Positions 35,826-50,675 of a DNA stretch of 64,000 nt are shown here, one piece after another. A program made the position numbers and the translations under genes. The number at the start of each line of letters is the position of its first letter. The first letter of the stretch is position 1. The DNA is from Piliocolobus tephrosceles (taxonomy: Eukaryota; Chordata; Mammalia; Primates; Cercopithecidae): positions 160,456,616 through 160,520,615 of the forward strand of contig NC_045438.1 in assembly GCF_002776525.5 (NCBI RefSeq), given 5' to 3'. The notes under the pieces are model-generated. The model was given only the letters and a program-made list of their open reading frames with translations. It had not been told where the DNA came from and searched no databases.

Positions 35826-37748
35826 CCCACTACCTTGTAAACATGGGACATGCAAATCTTACATGTTTTAGTTCTCATCACCAACCCTACATTTCCCATT
35901 CCTGTCCAAGGTGGGGAAATGAAATAGTAAAAGTGCTATTGATTTTTTTTTTAAAAAAGATATTTTACAAAGTAATCTTTTACAAACATTTTTCATTTTT
36001 AGTTTTTATGGGTACGTAGTAGATGTACCTGTTTATGGGGTTACAAAGCAATCTTAACCACTGGCATGGCCTGCCTCCCACAAAGCTGGGCAACATAGTA
36101 TGGAGACGTACATAACCAAAGCGATCTGTTTCTGGGCATGAATGATAAATATAAGGCATAGTTTCCAAAATAAAAACCCATTTTCTTTTCTCTTCACGTT
36201 TACCAAGTAGATAAGCAGTTTCCCAAGAACAGCATCTCCTGCCCACAACCCACTGACTCTCCCCGCCAGCATAAAATGCTTTAGCATTGAGTGTATATGA
36301 TTCCTTATAACTTTAATTCCTCTCCATAACATTCTCTTCTACCCTGTGCCTTACAAAGAACAGAACATAGGCTGAGGAACAAGAAGGTCTGATAGCTCCT
36401 TGAGCTGTCTTTTTTTTTTTTTTTTTCCCCCAAGTAGACCGTTCTAGGTATAAGGCATATGCCCTTGACTAGGAAGATGAAACTAACCAGTTACATAACC
36501 TGAACCATGGGTCACTTGTATTATCCTTTTCAGGGGCAAAGGAACAAATACTGAAAAGCTCACTGCTTGCCTGAGGCCCACACAGAGGGAGCCAGAGATT
36601 ATCAAGTCAGCAGTAAGATTTCAGGAGTCCCTAAGGATTTCTGTCTCTGTGAAAGCCAGAGACAGAAAGAGAAAAAGGTGTGGTTGGGCACAGGGATAAA
36701 AGGCTTTGGTTTTCTTCTGCCCAAACTATAATAGTGCTCTCCCATCTTGGCTTTCTCAAATTTGCCCTTCTCTTCAAAAAAGAAACCCATCTCAGGTATC
36801 TAAAAAGGGTGAACTTTCGTCTTCATTTCACAGCAGGCAACACTGAAAATCCAACAGATTTTATAGAGCAATCAGTCCATAGGTAATGCTTTTCTAAAGA
36901 AACTACTCTCCTCCATCCTGGCACTGGATCAACTACTGGGTTCAGATCTTGTTTCCAGGTCTATGCCATTTCATTACTGAATCAAATGTCAACATTTGTT
37001 GGGATTCATTAAAAAGATTTCCAAATGAAAATGATAAAACATACTATACTTCAAAGAATTAAGCTTCTGGTCATGATGTATCAAACTAACATTCCCACCA
37101 AAAAAACTGAATTAACTTAAAAACAAACTTGTTTGAAGTTCTCTTAGAGCAACCAAGCAAGGCAACACTCAATGGTTCCAGATCTCAGAGAGAAAGGAAA
37201 TGCATTAAGGTGAGCCTTGTGTTTGCTGCTGCCTTTTCCTTTCAGGGCATTTGGTAATTCTAGAATGAGGCACAGACACCAAGCAGCAAGTGGTAGAGGC
37301 CTAGTGCTTTACGCAATATCACTGGCTGGGAAGAAAATCAAAATTCAAGGCAGCTAGTGTGTGAGAAGAGCTAAAGACTCAGAAAAAAAGGGGGCTGCAT
37401 GGAAATGGGCTCATAAAAGTGAGCTCATAGAAGTTTGGTTCACTTCGATGTAGTCCCTTTCCTTTAGGACTTTGGCTCTTCAAGTCCTGGCCTCCTTGAA
37501 CTCCAACATTTCCATCTGAGGTATTTGCCAGATATTAAGCTGTGTTTATATGGGATGAGGAGTTGAGAAAACAAGCAGAAAGAAACTGTTTAGAGGCTCA
37601 AAAGCAAAGCAGAGGGTTTGGCAGTCTCACAGTGCTGAGGAGCTAAAAAATCGAGTGCAGAGTCCACCAAGGAAGGGGGGCTCTTGTAAACATTCCAGAC
37701 TTTTATGTTTTGTTTTTTTTTTTTAAAGATTTTTAAAATTAAAAAAAA

Positions 37749-38041
37749 TGTTTTGAGACAAGTTCTTGCTTTGTCACCCAGGATGGAGTGCAGTGGTGCA
37801 ATCATAGCTCACTGCAGCCTTGACCTCCAAGGCTCAAGCAATCCTCCCACCTTAGCCTCCTGAGTACCTGGGATTAAAGGTATGAGCCACCATGCCTGGC
37901 TAATTTTTTTTTTTTTTTTTTTGTAGAGACAGGGTCTCCTTAGGTTTCCCAGGCCAGTCTTGAACTCCTAGGCTCAGGCAATCCTCCCACCTCGGCCTCT
38001 CAAAAGCGCTGAATTTATAGATGTGAGCCACTGTGCCCAGC
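37749..38041 (-). mobile_element. Alu (antisense, AluJ-like)
   Basis: tgttttgagacaagttcttg, ctcactgcagccttgacctc, expanded central T tract; diverged. Confidence 0.93.
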
Positions 38042-38379
38042 ATCCTAGACTTTTAGCTGAAAGGGATAAACTCTAGGAGAAAGGGACAATCAGAAACAGG
38101 TAAGCCTTAATACATCCTTAAACGCTGCCTAAACTGGAACAAAAAGAAAAAGGTGATTTGACCATATTTTGTCTGCCTTACAGAAGAACATTGAATCTAG
38201 TCTGAAAGGAGAGAATAGTATCTAGAACTTTTTTCCTAAATAATGTCCAGAATTTCATAAATGGAAAATTAGCAGGCTTGCCCGGAAATAAAACCAAATA
38301 AGAAAAAATTAAGGGAAAAAACAGATAATGGAAATAGACCCATAGGTGATCCAGATTGCAAAGTTATCAGATATGGTCT

Positions 38380-39490
38380 TTGAATCCAGCCTTATATAAA
38401 AAGAATGATAAATCACAAGCTGAACTTGCTCCAGGGATGTGAGGTTAGTTTAACATTTAAAAGTCATTTAATATGGCAGACACATAACATTATAAAGGAG
38501 AAAAATCATGATTGTCCCAAAATCAGAAAAAAACATTTGATAAATCCTAATTTTAGGAATTATTAGGAAAAATTAGGAAAATCCATTCCTAATTTTAAAA
38601 AACTCTTAGAAAACTAGAAAGAGAAGAATTTCCTTTATCTACTAAAGAGTTATCTACAAAAATATTTAGAGCAATCATCATTCTTAATGATGAAATGCCC
38701 TGAGATTAAAAAATCTGACAGAAATCTGAACAATTTCAACATTGTACTGGACATCCTAGCCAGCACAATAAAACAAGAAAAAGAGAAATAAAAAATAGAA
38801 TTGAAAAGGAAAAAATAAAATATTTAAATTATATTCACAGAAATTCCAAAAGGCCACGCAGAAAAACTATTTGAATTAACATGTAAATTTGCAAGGTTGC
38901 TGGATACAAACAAAAATCAATGGTATGCTATATGTGAGCAAAAACCAATTAGGCACTGAATTTTTTTAAAAACTAATAATACCATTTATAATAGCATCAG
39001 AAACTTCAATACCTAAAATTAATCTAATAAAAATGTTCAAGACATACAAAAACTATATTATTGAGAGTTATTAAAGAAGGCCTGAGTAAATACCACATTC
39101 TTGAATTGAAACACTCATTATTGGTGAGATGTAAACCCTTCCCAAATTGATCTCTAGATTTAATGCAATTCCAATCAGAAGCCCAGCAAGTTTTTTGCTT
39201 TTATTTTTTGTGAAAACAAACTGATTTTAAAATTTATATGGGAACGTGAAGGGCCATTAACAGCCAAGAAAGTCTCAAGAACAATTTTGAGGTTACACAT
39301 CAGATATCAAACCTTATTATAAAACTGAAGGAATTAAAACAGTGGAGTATTGAAGAGAAAAATTAACCCATGGAACAGAATAAAGATCCAAAAAACGGAC
39401 TCACACACACACAGTCATCTAATTTATGAGAAAGATGCCACTAAAGCACATGAGAAAAAGATAGTATTTTCAATAAATAGTACAGGGTCA
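38380..39490 (+). mobile_element. Old L1 (L1M) ORF2 3' fragment
   Basis: Text in ORF2 order: gacatcctagccagcacaat, ggatacaaacaaaaatcaat, gcaattccaatcagaagccc, catggaacagaataaagatc, ttcaataaatagtacaggg. Many stops; not coding. Confidence 0.8.
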
Positions 39491-39934
39491 ATTAGGTTTT
39501 CTATTCTTACACATCTGGTCTATGTGATCTACTTCAGTGGCTCACCTACGGTCTCAAAAATCTCCTACTGTAGTTTAGCTCATTCTGCTGAGCTCAAAAC
39601 TTCTACATCCCACATCGTCTCGGGCACTCACACCATGACTCAAACGTGCAAATCTGAACTCATCTTCATTCCCCTGCTTATTCCTGCATTCCCAATCTCT
39701 GTGAATGGTTCAGGTTGCGGTATCGAACTCAAAATTCTGGAAAACGTATTTTTACTCTTTTCTCTCCTGGGACAATTATATTCTATCTGTAAAACAGGTA
39801 AGATTTTGTGAATTCTGTCAAAAATTAAAGCAATAATTCAGTCTGGGATTGTTCCTGGAGACTCTAGCAGCAACCTTCTGTGCTGGCCTGAGGAAATCTT
39901 CCTGTTTTAGTGAGGAGGGAGGGATGAAGGGGGA

Positions 39935-40038
39935 AGAAAAGAATATAAATTTATTACCACTGAACTACACACTTAAAAACGGTAAAGATGGTAAATTTTA
40001 TACGTAGCTTTAACTTCAATAAAAATGTTTTAAAAACA
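39935..40038 (+). mobile_element. L1M 3' end
   Basis: actacacacttaaaaacggt then aaattttatacgtagct and an A-rich end, the typical 3' terminus of L1M. Probably the same insertion as 38380-39490, with about 450 bases of unrelated sequence between. Confidence 0.6.
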
Positions 40039-43000
40039 TGAAAACCAACTATAGAGCAGCATTTCCCTCCTTGATTTTAAGATGCATTTCTTCAAATCCT
40101 AAGGATTCTGAAGTTAAGATGAACATATAAACCAAACTCTAAAATCAAATGACAAAAAAAATCCTTGCCTATTTCTACACAGAGGAGTAAGTTGGAATAT
40201 AGCTTAAATGGAACATAAATTTTAGATTTGGTAATTCTTCAAATGTCTCCCAAAAGACTGTACCGTGATAGAACATGGAGAAGAAAAGTTATCATACACA
40301 CAGAAGATGGATCATGATGCTACCATGCATGACTATGGAAGGTCAGAAGTTATTCAGAGCAGTCTATACTCCCGGTGTGAAGTCAGCTTAGTAAGTATGC
40401 AATACAGAAAAAATAGTAAAGAAGTAAACTGACAAATATATCATACTTTTGTGTAAATTTATTCCAGTCTTTCTTCCCCTCTACTCCCTCCTCTAGAAAA
40501 GCTGTTAATACACCAGCGGTTGATCAAGAGATCAATAAAGTTTTGCAAAGGTTTTCTGTGGGAAGGCCTTAGACATCCAAGTACCAGAGTCTGAATTCTA
40601 ACAGACACAGATCTTCACTACCCATGAAACCCTCTCATTTGCCATTCAAACAGAAGCATCCTTGGGATGTCTGCTTCAAACCTAAGGAAATGGAGGTGTT
40701 AATGTGTCATAAGGAGGTTGCTTACCTCTTTCCAGTACTTCATCTTTATCTTGAGACTGTACCCACATCATCGAAGTGACTTTTAGGAAGCATAGCAGAC
40801 AACAGTTTAGGAATTATTTGGTCTTGGCAAAATTCATATGTGCTATACTTTGTTCTCTCAAAGATAACATGCCTGCCCTGTCTATCTGATCGGGTCATGG
40901 TAAAACCCTAATGAGAAAACATAAGAGAAGGCCTTTTCCAAACTGTACCTACTATATAAATGCAATTTTTTACCTGCATCATCACAAGGACACAATGATT
41001 TATAACACCAAATTTTAACACCAAAGTCATCTTTTAACCACTATGCAGTACCATGGAGTAAACTACTAAAAATAAAAAAAGCACAAAGGCATCCTGTGCT
41101 ACTCAAGCTTAATGATGCAGACTATTGTTGCAGCCTGATGGGTTCTTCTTGGCCGCTGCCTAGAAATGCCAATGCACTGAAAACCGCAGGTATTACAGCA
41201 AAGAGAGGTTAATAATCTTAGGGCCAGCCAACTAGTAGGACAGGAGGTATTTTTCAAATATGCCTCCCCAAGAATTTGGAGGCTAGGGATTTTTTAGGGT
41301 ACTTTGGCAGGCAGGGAGCTGGGGAACTGAAATCACTGATTGATCGAGGATGAAATCACAGGGGTGTCTAAAACTGTCTTCACACAGCTGAGTCAGTTCC
41401 TGGGAAGGAATCTCAGGACCAGGTGGCATCTCGTGGACTGCCAAAACACTAAATCTGAAAAATACCTCAAAGACCAGTTCTTTAGATTTCACAATGGTGG
41501 TGTTATCTATAGGTGTAGTTGGGGAAGTTACACACTTTGTGAGCCCCAGTTACATGATTCTGGGGCAGTCAGCAACTTATGGACAAGCAAGCTAGTCAAT
41601 GGCAGGTCACTGTTTAACTCTGCCTATTCTTTAGCAAAGCCCAACCCCCTACCATAATTCTAACCTCGTGACCTCTTTACAAATACAGTTTCCATTTTTA
41701 AACACGGAGGGGATCCATTCCAGGAAAGGACCACTATGGCCTCTGCACAAGAATCATCAAGAGCAGTTTAGCCAAGTAGAAGCAACATGGAGTCAGTTAA
41801 GTCAGATTCCCATTGCCACTACAATTTTTGCAAAAAACTGTTTCACGATTAGGTTGCTGATTCCATTCTAATCTATGAGTTACTTCAAATCGTCCATGAC
41901 TTAAGACTCCATCTAAAGGCTTATTCTCAACTTTTGAGTGAAGTATCAAGTGTTTCCTTGTTCTTACTAAAAGCACCATCTATTCAAGTATCCACCTTTT
42001 TTTTTTCTTTTTAAAGTTACCTGGTGCAGCGATTTCCTTTCAGTCAAAGGAACATGTTTGTGCAGAGTTCACAGCAAAAGCCCATCTTGCAAGAATCTTC
42101 CCTGACGCTCCCTGGGTCAGTCTTCGTAACTGCCTTTAATATCAGAAGGCCCGACACATAACTTCTGCCACCCCAGCTGAGTGTGTGACTCAGCATTTAA
42201 ATCCCTGACTGTTTTTTCTTTTTCAAGGAGGCCAACTATTTTGCAACACAAACACTTGTTAAATGGAGTTCATCCATCAACTACTACAAATTTCACTTAA
42301 ACACAGATTGGACAAATATGTTTCTTCACAAGCCTGGAGAATTGTTTTCAGCCAAGACACCCCAAGACGGTACAGATGGGGAGATCAAACCTTCCCCCGG
42401 AAGGAGTCCTGCAGCTGAATCTGGAAGTCTCTGGAAGATCGCTAGGAGGCGGCAGGAGGCCTGGGCTCCTGGCCCACAGATAAGAAAAGAAAATCTCTTC
42501 CTGGCCAAACTAGAGCCCTTCAAAAGCATGAAACTCTCCCAATTCTCCCAGAATTTCCCCTCTCCTATGCACAACAATGAAACACACAGGTGCCGAATGC
42601 TCCCATCCTAGAAGGCAAAGAAACTACAGCTCTCTGCTTTGATAGAGAGTCATCAAAGGTTCGGACCATTCAGGGTTTTATTTTCCAAACTCACTGCTGG
42701 CCTCGAGGAAGTATGACACCACCATCCTAAGCACAGGGCAGCTGTTCTTTTTTGGCTGGAGTTCAGTATAAACCTTACAAATGTTCTGCTAACTTTCTCT
42801 CTCTCTTTTTTAAAACAAATAACAATTTTTTAAAATGCCATAGTCACTTAACTCCCAGCCTAGGGTTTTCACTATAAAGGTTTTCCTGCAGGACGGAGAA
42901 AAACATGTATTCCTAATATATTTCTGAGCCAAAAAGATGCCAGTAGGTTATACTAACCAGAGAAATATAATGGAATAAATAATTAGGCAGATTGAAAATC

Positions 43001-44503
43001 AATGGCTAAAACAGTTCCAAAGAGTCAGTGAATTCCAATTATCTCTGAAGTATTAACAGACAAAAATCTAGCAACAAAAAATGTACTTTTCAACAGAGGC
43101 CTTCAGTAGTATAGCCACTGAATATATTTTTATTTAGAAGTGAGAATCAGATATCAGAAGACTTCCCTTTCATTCCAGAATTGTGGCCCATTATAAAGAT
43201 ACCACAATGGCTATATTTTACTCATTATTCAGCTGTCCTAGCTATAAATTACCTATAACCATCAGCACGAACGTTCACACCATGAAATGTCCCAAAGCGT
43301 GGCATCTGTCTTTCCTCCTGTGTTTCCCCATTACAGATTTAAATATGCACAAGGGCTGGATGCTGGCAGTGCTTTCAAAATGAAAATGAACCTTTCACAG
43401 GGCAAATTAATGTTCCTTATGAGGTCAGTGTGTGTATTTGTGACAGATCCACACACAGATCAATATATTCAGGAAAAACGAAAGTCATTCTTAAGCCTTT
43501 GGAAATTCTTGGGAAATCAATAGACTCACAAGACCAAGAGCGGGAACCTAGACTTGGTTTATCAAACCAAAGCTGACAAATCCCTTATGGAGTCTGGAAG
43601 TGTGGAGTTCCCTCCCCCTATATGTTCACTTCCCTCATTTTTACCCTTGTAGCTGCCATATGATTGCCAGACCATCACATCACCTGCTTAATTTCCACCT
43701 TGTACACACTAAGAACTACATGGTAATCCTAATCTACTGTGCATAAAGGCCGTGATTCTCACTGACTTACTAAACTGACCCCTAAATACTAAGCAAAATT
43801 CGAGGTCACTGGCTTCTGTGTATTGACTTCTTCTATACTACCTACTCTAAAACTTCATCCCTCAGCCCTTGCAGTCCTCCAGCAATCACTCCATGGAAGT
43901 TTTTCTGTATTGCTAGGCAGCTCCATGCACATGCTTCACTGCAGTTCTTTTGTAAAATGGTCTGGCCTTGTTTCAGGAAACAAGGATAATACAGACATGG
44001 AAAAAGTCTATTGCTCCCTTGTATCCAAATAAAAAAAAAAAATCCATCACACACAAGCTTATTCAAAGATACATGTGTGTATGTGTATCTTATGTGCACA
44101 AATACACAGCCTGTATTCACTGGAATTATTATCACTTATAAGCATCGTATCATTTTAATGTGTGAATTTATTTTAGCCACCCTCACCTATCATTCAAAAT
44201 GAGGACTAAACAATAGTGGGAACATTTTATCCCTAATAAATTATGGAGTTATCTGATCACAAAGGACGCTTATAATAAATACATTCACCAGCTCTCTTAG
44301 GAAAAGATAGCCATTTGGAGAATCAAATAGCAAAAGATCTCACCAGCTAAACACTCCCATTTAGAACACCCACCTCATCGTACTCACACGCTACCTCTGA
44401 ACTCCAAGTCACCCTGCACAGACAATAGTTGGGGTTATTGTCATGACAAAAGGTGGGAAACAGGGGCCAGCCCCGCCTTTGGGGCTTTCTCGAGCCTTCA
44501 TAC

Positions 44504-44696
44504 CTGTGCTGATGCTCCTGTAAGACTTGATAAATGCTGATAAGAAAAGTTTGGTTTTTAAAACTCCCCATAACACAGTCCTTGTAGATGCGGAATTCTG
44601 CAGCCGTCACCGCCTCACCCTCAGGAATCTGGGATAAGTTGAACTTGAACTCTTTGTGGTGTCGCTGACGAGGGGAGAACTCCTTGTCGTACTCCA
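44504..44696 (-). CDS. BMP6: BMP6 exon 2: prodomain
   Basis: One hundred ninety-three bases on the minus strand, acceptor cttatag and donor gtatga. TG completes a Val codon begun in exon 1. It then encodes EYDKEFSPRQRHHKEFKF through SIYQVLQEHQH plus the AG of Arg286, human residues 223-285. Two possible N-glycosylation sequons are visible, NLS and NQT. One difference from human as I recall it: Ala in EGEAVTA where human has Val. The donor is non-standard beyond GTAT but functional in appearance. Confidence 0.97.
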
Positions 44697-45544
44697 CTAT
44701 AAGATTAAACAAGAGAGAGTGACAACTATTGTTACTTGACTAAGTGCCACGGGCTCACCTCACCAGTTTCCCCGTTTGACTTCACAGGTGGATTACCAGT
44801 TACCCACAGCTTATTCAGGGGATCGGCTAGTGAACAGACCACTGGCTGGCCCATGAAGAGGAGATGAAAATCCTTCATGCTACCCAAGATTAAGCAAAAT
44901 TCTTAGATTTTATTTAGTTTAAATACTTCCGCTTATATAGTTATTTGAATGAATTTGCATAGACCAAGTTATGAAAACTCTTGGCTCAAAAAGTTTTCTC
45001 ATCTGCAAAAATGGGAAGAATATGACTTCACAGGAAAAGGTGTGAGAATGAATGAAGCAATGAAGAAGAACCCGTATGCCCATCCTGGCCCCGTTATGCC
45101 CTCCTGGCCCCCTTTCCTCCTAGCTACTCTTCCCTCCTCAGGCTGGTTCACGTGTCACCACCAGCAGTCGACAGAACCAGGGACAGCCCTGAGCTGAACG
45201 TTGGTGGGGATGGCTGAGGGTGGGGAATGGGGGTAGGCAAAGCATTCTGCCTGGGTCTGAAGTGTGAAGGGTCTTCACATTTTGCCTGTTCAGTGGACAT
45301 GTTTATGCCTTCCTCCCACTGGTAGATCCTGAAGGCCCCATGACTCTGAGCGGCGGGGACTCTCCACACCGGGAAGTTGCTGGAACCCCCATTTAATCTG
45401 CATGTAGATGCCACGAAGATGTGGAAGGAAATCGCCAACAGAGTCACTGCCATTTTCTCATGGTTTACATCGAAAAAAGAAAACACTGCAGGGAAAGGAT
45501 AGACTCTAAAAGGTTTTTTCATCTGGAATCAACCTATTGTGCAC

Positions 45545-46094
45545 TGAAGGATGAATGAAGAAAATGTGGTATGTGCATAAATGAGTTTGTATTTGGTCTT
45601 AAAAAAGAGGGAGATTCTGTCACTTGCAACATGGATGAACCTGGAGGACGTTATGTGACGTGAAATAAGCAAAGCACAGAAAGACAATCACTGCACAACC
45701 TCACTTATGTGCAGAATCTGAAAAAGTGGAACTCACAGGAGCAGAAAATAGAACGGAGGTTACCAGGAGCTGGGAGAGGGGAGGAGTACCGGGGAAAGGG
45801 TCAAATAGTACAAAGGTTCAGTTACGCATAACGAGTGAAGTCTGGAGACCTAACGTACAGCATGATGACAAGAGTTAATAACACTGTATTGTATACTTAA
45901 AATTTCTAAGAGAGCAGATCTTAACATTCTCACCACGAAATAATAAAGCCATGTCTCTGTGAGGTGATAAACACATTAATTAGCTTGATAGTGGTAATCA
46001 CTTCATAATGTAAAATCAGTATATCAAATCACATTGTACCCCTTAAATACATACAATATTTGTCAATTACACCCCAATGAAGTTAGAAAAAAAT
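45545..46094 (+). mobile_element. L1 3' end (sense)
   Basis: cttgcaacatggatgaacct, gaggttaccaggagctggga and tacaccccaatgaagttaga match the 3' end of primate/mammalian L1; 5' truncated. Confidence 0.82.
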
Positions 46095-46513
46095 ACGTTT
46101 TTAAAGTAAAATCTTTTTCCTGCATGAAGACAAATGAGAAATTGCAATTACTGGTGATTTTTCAGTCAGCTTTTAGATGTCTATACAAAGTCCTGTGTGA
46201 GAAAAGTGATATCAAACTTCAGATGCCTCACTTATAATTGCTGTAAAAGGAAAAAAGGAGCGCTCTGCTTCCCACCATAAACGCTGACTCTTCTCCCCAG
46301 AGTCAGGAACACTTCTGCCTTGCTGTTCCTGTTCGTTTTTCCTTAATGGCAACCAAAGTGAAATCTCATGAGCAAATTAATCCTTTTAGCAGAGTTTTCC
46401 CAAGGTTTGTGGGTAGAAAAAGTAATTATTAGCTACCTCCAACTTCCCACTTTCTCTTACACATGTTGTTTTTCATAATTACCAGAGAAAAGCTTTGGAG
46501 ATTTAGCTTCTTT

Positions 46514-46580
46514 AAAAAAAAAAAAAAAAAAGGAAGAAAGAAAAGAAAAGAAAAGAAAAGAAAAGAAAAGAAAAGAAAAG
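46514..46580. repeat. Poly-A followed by (AAAAG)n
   Basis: Eighteen A, a short aggaag interruption, then about nine AAAAG units ending at 46580. Confidence 0.95.
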
Positions 46581-47439
46581 CTAATAACTCCCCGGAAGAA
46601 TCTAAGTCCTCAGTGGCATTTGCAGAAGCTAAGTTAAGCCATCTATAGGTACAAGATTTTTTAAAAAGGATTTCTGAAACTGCCATGTAATTACACGACA
46701 CATTTTTTAGATTCGAGTTCTTTTTTTTATTTTGAGGGCTAAAAAAGAATAAGCTTTGGCTTCTGTAAAAGCTTGAATGTAAGCAAAAAGAAGTCCAGCC
46801 AGAAAAGTAAACCACAGTTTAGCCCCAACAAGAGAGCAGGTTTTCTAATTAGTGGCTACGCATGAAAAGCAATATTGTTGGGAAGTTCACCCGAGGACAC
46901 CCACACATGACAGTGTATCACTTTTCCTAAAACCGATCTGCCTTTTAAGTTTGATATGTTATCATCGTTGGTTAAAAAGTGAATCAAATCTGATTTTCCA
47001 AAGAGACTTTCTAAAAACAGTCACACAGCTTTTCTTCAAAGAGCCTTTTGGAGGCCTAATTGTAATATTACTAAATGAAAATAATATTTTAAGATTCGCT
47101 GGAGAGCATGTATAAGAATTCCTTAAAGAAGTCTTTCAATAAACTTCCTTACTATAAACAATGAGAAAAAATGTAAGAAATAAGATGTAAGACAGTGACT
47201 TTAAGATATTTCAGTTATAAGGAGCAGAGAAAGGGGCAGACATTTTTAATAAAGGAGAAATGTGGTAGCTGGTCTTTTGAGAGGTATGCCATCCCCCATA
47301 AACCACTCCTCCCAGCATCCATGCCCGTGGGTGGTCTGCTCCCTTTGGGTGACTCTAAGCTGGCTCTGTGGCTGGCTCTATGACCTGTTTTGGACCAACA
47401 GAACGAAAGTCTTCAACAGTGGTGCTGAGTGACTTCCAA

Positions 47440-47896
47440 GGCTGGGTCATAAGCTTTGAACTTCCTTCCACTTAGGCTTCTTGGAATGCTTGTCTGAGGA
47501 AAGACAGCTGTCATATAAGAAGTGTGACTACTCTGAAACTTCCATGTTGTGAGGAAGCCCAAGTTAGCCATGTAGCAAAGCTACACAGAGGGATGGAAGA
47601 GGAGAACAGAGATGGGGGGTGGGTGGGAGAAGAGAGAGACAGAACACACAAACTGTCCAGCCTGTCCCCAAGCACCTCAGCTGAGGCACCAGAAGTGTTA
47701 AGAAGATGCCATCTTGGATGCCCTTTGCCTGACTCAGCCCCAGCTACCATCTGGCTGCAGCTGCACAAGAGACCTTGAAGAACCACCTAGTTGAACCTGG
47801 TCATTCCACAAGACCGTGAGAGACGGTAACTCGCTGTTGTTTTAAACCGCTATGTTTTGGGTGACTTGTCACACAGTAATAGGCAACTAACACAAC
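47440..47896 (+). mobile_element. MLT1-type MaLR LTR (sense)
   Basis: 3' half clear: ctgactcagccccagctacc, gttgttttaaaccgctatgt, aataggcaactaacaca, the standard end of MLT1 LTRs. The 5' boundary is approximate. Confidence 0.7.
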
Positions 47897-50025
47897 AAGG
47901 GAAAGGGGGACGGGAGGACAAGAGGAGGGAGGAGAGAGAAGGGAAGTCTAACCATGCCAGGAAGGGGATAAATTGCATGCAACTCTTAAGGATCAGGATT
48001 GTGCAATGCTGGGAGGCAATATGTACGACTAAGGAAGAATCTTGGCAAATGCTCACAGATTTGAAGATGTGAGGAGATAAAGAATCTAAAAATGAGAAAA
48101 CAGAAGCACAGTTCAAAGCATTCATTTTATTACAACATAAAATAGAACCCATTGCCTCATATGTGGATTTTCCAATTTTTCCTCTACCAAAACAATGTTA
48201 TCGTGAAGCACTCTGAACTTTCTTTTCCTTTATCCTTCTTGGAAAAAAATGCATGGCTTCCTTAGTGCCATCCAAGAGACTCTGACTGCCACCCATACCC
48301 CTTTAAGCTCTCACACCCATCCCATTACTCTCTGGTCTTCTAAGCTGCTCCTGTGCCTCTTGCCTCAAAGCTATACCACCTTCCTCACTCTCCTCATGAA
48401 GTTTGCTCAGGGCTCCTCCCTTCCCCTCACTCTTTTGCCTGTGATTGAATTTACACAGCGCGTTTGCTAACGTCTCATAGGGATATAAGAAATAAATACA
48501 ATTAGGTTACTGCCTATATATGCACTTGAACACCACAATGGTAAAACAGTAATGTTTCTAATGAGCTCAGCAATTCAAGCTATATGAGTCAAGACTCCTC
48601 AAATGCCAGACAGTTCAAGAAATATCAATGGGAGAGAAAGGGAGAGGGCTGAGTTCCAAATTCAGGGTATAAAGTACCTACTTTATACCCATTAGCATTT
48701 GGCTTACTGATGATGGGGTCAGATGCGGTCACAATTAAGTCGTAGTCAAGAGTGTTGGTGACATGTCAAACTGCGACACTGGTGTTGAATTCTAGCTTTT
48801 CTTTTTCTTACCTATATGATGCTGAGTTAAAGTTACATTAACGTTTCAGTATCAGTTAAATGGAAATAATAACACTTCTAAAGATTAGGTGAGACAATCT
48901 ATACTAAATAGCCAATGCCATGGTGTCAATGCCCAGTCAATGTTAGCCGTGATCATCACTGGCTGTTATTTGAGAATCCAGGTTCTCGGAGCCTGGAGTA
49001 TGTCTTTGCTGAGTAATCCAAATGTATTCATGAGTCTACAGATAGGGCTGATGGCTGCTCCCTCTAAATTAGCTTTTTCAATCAGAGTGAGGCATTCCGT
49101 GAAAGTGCAGTCAGTGAAATCTCACTGAGCATCAGCCTTGGTGGCCGGCTCCTGAATGCAGTGCTGTGTTCTCTGAGGCAATAATTCCTAGAATTATTAA
49201 ATTTCAAGGACCAGTCAAGACAGTTTTTGAAATGGTAGTCACCTTACACAAGGTTATCTGCTTCTTCTGTTTGCTGTTTTTAAGGACAATAAAAACAAAA
49301 CAACATATTGCATGCTCTAACTCTACCACTGCATTTCTAAAAGTCCTCTCACTACTAAATAAAATAGGGAGGACATAACGCACAAATGTGGCTTTATAAA
49401 ACTCACTTCCTTCTCTCCTTTCTGCCTCAGACTAGACCAGTGGAAATTTCTGATCTGTCCTAGACCTTTGACCAACATGTAGGAACAAAAGCCTTAAGGA
49501 ATAAGAATCGCTGGTTTAAGATTTAAAATGTAAATTATGTAATTATACATACCAAAGGATGTACGCAATTTATGGAGGTAATGAAGCATAATAATAAAGC
49601 ATCAAGGAAACCATCACCCAAGTGGAAAACCAGAGAGTGACTGAGACTGTTGTATTCGTTCCTGATCCTCTCCAACTGCTTCTCTCCAAAGGCACCTCCC
49701 ATCAGGAATAATGCTTATTCCTCCCCTGCCCTTTAAAATCTAACAATTCTACTACATGTGTGTATCACTAAATCATACAGTGTTCTGTTCTCCTCCTTTC
49801 CCTTTCCTTTTTAGAGACATGATGGAAGTTGTACAGGCAGGCTCACATGGAAAACCTAGGCCTGCTTATGGTTAAGAGCAAGGCAGCCTGTGCAGAGGGT
49901 CGTCCGCCTGTCAGCGGGTGAATGGCTTATGTGTCATAGGTGGGCATGGCTGCTGTGCAGGCAACGGTGACCAGTAACTCCTCTCCTTCTTCAGCCATAC
50001 TTCATAGAGATCTATTAAAAATATG

Positions 50026-50675
50026 GGCATTTTCTGACAAGTGTTGATAAGGATTTAGAGAAACTAGAACCCTTGTGCTTTGCTGATGGGAATGCAAAAT
50101 GGCGCAGCACTGTAGCAAATAGTGTAGCAATTCCTCAAACAAACATAAAATTAGCATTGACCCAGCAATTGTCTTTCTGGATATATACGCAAAAGCATTA
50201 AAAGCAGGGCCTTGAACAGATATTTGTACACCCATGTTCATGGCAGAATTATTCATAATAGCCAAAAGCTGGAAGTAACCCCACACGTCCATTGATGGAT
50301 GGATGGATAAACACAATGTGGTACAGACCTATGATGGAATATTCTTCAACCTTAAAACGGAAGGAAATTCTGACACATGGCACATGGATGAACCTCGAGG
50401 ACATTATGTGAAGTGAGATATGCCACCCACAAAAGGACAAATACTGTATAATTCCACATATATGAGGTATCAAGTCTAGTCAAATCCATAGAGATAGAAA
50501 GGAGAATGGTAGTTACCAGGGGCTGGGGGAGAGGTGAATGGGAAGTTCGTGTTTAATAAGCACCTAGTTTCAGTTTGGGAAGAGGAAAAAGTTCTGGAGA
50601 GGAAGTGGTGATAGTGGCACAACCAGTGTGAATGTCCTTAATGCCACTGAACGGTACACTTAAAAATTGTTAAAG
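50026..50675 (+). mobile_element. L1M 3' end (sense)
   Basis: caagtgttgataaggattta, gacccagcaattgtctttct, acattatgtgaagtgagata, gaacggtacacttaaaaatt. A monomeric Alu is inserted at its end. Confidence 0.85.

Noticed and set aside
39350..39811. 153-codon plus-strand frame
   Set aside because: It starts in an old L1M ORF2 remnant and continues in unrelated intron; no conserved motif.
44347..44712. 121-codon minus-strand frame treated as a single ORF
   Set aside because: It is BMP6 exon 2 plus intron on both sides; only 44504-44696 is coding.
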